Assembly (NCBI GenBank): GCA_003229995.1 | Contig: QIGJ01000029.1 | Coordinates: 1 to 6,332 of the forward strand | DNA length: 6,332 bases | Direction: 5' to 3' | From: Gammaproteobacteria bacterium | GTDB lineage: Bacteria; Pseudomonadota; Gammaproteobacteria; SZUA-152 | In this document: piece by piece, positions 5,655 through 6,332 of the stretch | Position numbering within the stretch: the stretch's first letter is position 1 | Layout of the letters: every line of letters begins with the position of its first letter | The notes under the pieces: generated by a model | The model's database searches: none | Told to the model about the DNA's origin: nothing | Seen by the model: the letters and a program-made list of their open reading frames with translations, nothing else | Program-made: the position numbers and the translations under genes

Positions 5655-6332
5655 TTATCCGGTTTTTTGGTCTGCGGGTTTGTCTGCCGCGTCATCCAAG
5701 TGGGCAGGTTCGTCACTATTGTCGTCGATGCCTCGATTATCCAAATCCGGCAGTTGTACATCATCGAAACCCGCATCCAGCTGTTTGATCGATTCACACA
5801 TGGCGGTCATTTTGCTGTCCATCACATGCACATGGTCAAGCAGGCTGTTGATGGCCTGGGCCACCGGATCTGGCGCATCACTGGTCGCACCGTAGGCATC
5901 AAAACCCAATTTTTTGGCGGTGGCATGACGCCGTTTATCTTCACTGGAGGTCGCCTGCGTCACTTCGGCTCTGACCACCTGCCCCGGCACACCCACCACC
6001 GTAGCACCAGGGGGCACTTCTTTGACCACCACGGCATTGGAGCCCACTCGTACGCCTTCCCGCAGCACAATCGGCCCCAATACTTTGGCTCCGGCACCGA
6101 CGACCACGTTATTCTCCAGCGTAGGATGACGCTTGCCTTTTTTCCAACTGGTGCCACCGAGTGTCACCCCGTGATACAGCGTGCAATCATCGCCGATTTC
6201 TGCGGTTTCACCAATAACCACACCCATACCATGGTCAATAAAAAAGCGTCGGCCGATTTTGGCACCGGGGTGAATTTCAATGCCCGTCAGCCAGCGGCCC
6301 AGAGCCGACAACATGCGCGCCAGCCACCGTAA
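5655..6332 (-). CDS. cysE: Serine O-acetyltransferase (CysE), C-terminal part, cut by window edge
   Basis: CysE transfers acetyl from acetyl-CoA to serine, giving O-acetylserine for cysteine synthesis. The frame is open to the right edge, with 225 residues visible starting [24 protein letters not shown]; the internal ATG at 6314 is not the likely start because conserved sequence continues upstream. The left-handed beta-helix of hexapeptide repeats runs from about residue 18 to 135, with E19 and H34 (FFIDHG) at the positions of E. coli D143 and H158, and [10 protein letters not shown] and [14 protein letters not shown] following. After the helix come about 90 residues, including [16 protein letters not shown] and [12 protein letters not shown], then an acidic polar tail ending DQKTG. 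The last residue is not the isoleucine that inserts into CysK in E. coli. A cysE next to iscR is known from Azotobacter vinelandii. Confidence 0.95.
   Translation of the reverse strand, partial: LRWLARMLSALGRWLTGIEIHPGAKIGRRFFIDHGMGVVIGETAEIGDDCTLYHGVTLGGTSWKKGKRHPTLENNVVVGAGAKVLGPIVLREGVRVGSNAVVVKEVPPGATVVGVPGQVVRAEVTQATSSEDKRRHATAKKLGFDAYGATSDAPDPVAQAINSLLDHVHVMDSKMTAMCESIKQLDAGFDDVQLPDLDNRGIDDNSDEPAHLDDAADKPADQKTG

Noticed and set aside
5667..6332. Plus-strand open frame of 221 codons across cysE
   Set aside because: It is the antisense shadow of the conserved CysE beta-helix, with no family resemblance of its own.

Overview
The window holds most of an iron-sulfur cluster (isc) assembly locus, transcribed entirely on the minus strand. 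From right to left it reads: the 3' part of a serine O-acetyltransferase gene (cysE, cut by the right edge), a 356-base intergenic and leader region, iscR, a second NifS/IscS-type cysteine desulfurase, iscS, iscU, iscA, hscB, and the 5' part of hscA (cut by the left edge). Protein similarity to Escherichia coli and Azotobacter Isc proteins, the gene order and recognisable IscR boxes all point to a gammaproteobacterium. The moderate base composition and the cysE-iscR order with an extra desulfurase suggest a lineage outside the Enterobacteriaceae. I cannot name a genus from the sequence alone.

Layout: cysE (5655-6332, partial) makes O-acetylserine, the precursor of cysteine. The noncoding stretch 5299-5654 carries a strong sigma70-like promoter sandwiched between two type 1 IscR boxes. 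A leader of about 260 bases follows, with a nested inverted repeat, an 11-bp direct repeat and a 23-bp AT-rich palindrome. IscR (4801-5298) is the [2Fe-2S]-sensing repressor. The two cysteine desulfurases (3606-4769 and 2286-3524) take sulfur from cysteine. IscU (1785-2210) is the scaffold and IscA (1429-1758) an A-type carrier. HscB (866-1411) and HscA (1-776) are the J-protein and Hsp70 pair that releases the cluster from IscU. fdx and iscX, which usually follow hscA, would lie beyond the left edge.

Together the genes form a supply chain: CysE feeds cysteine synthesis, the desulfurases mobilise sulfur, IscU builds the cluster, HscB/HscA and IscA pass it on, and IscR represses the operon when clusters are plentiful. 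All key catalytic and ligand residues visible are intact, so this looks like a working housekeeping operon and not a new system. The points that depart from the E. coli picture are the tandem desulfurase paralogue, a CxxCxC cluster in the HscA nucleotide-binding domain, and the long repeat-rich iscR leader. I saw no mobile elements, CRISPR arrays, tRNA or rRNA genes, and no convincing terminator.
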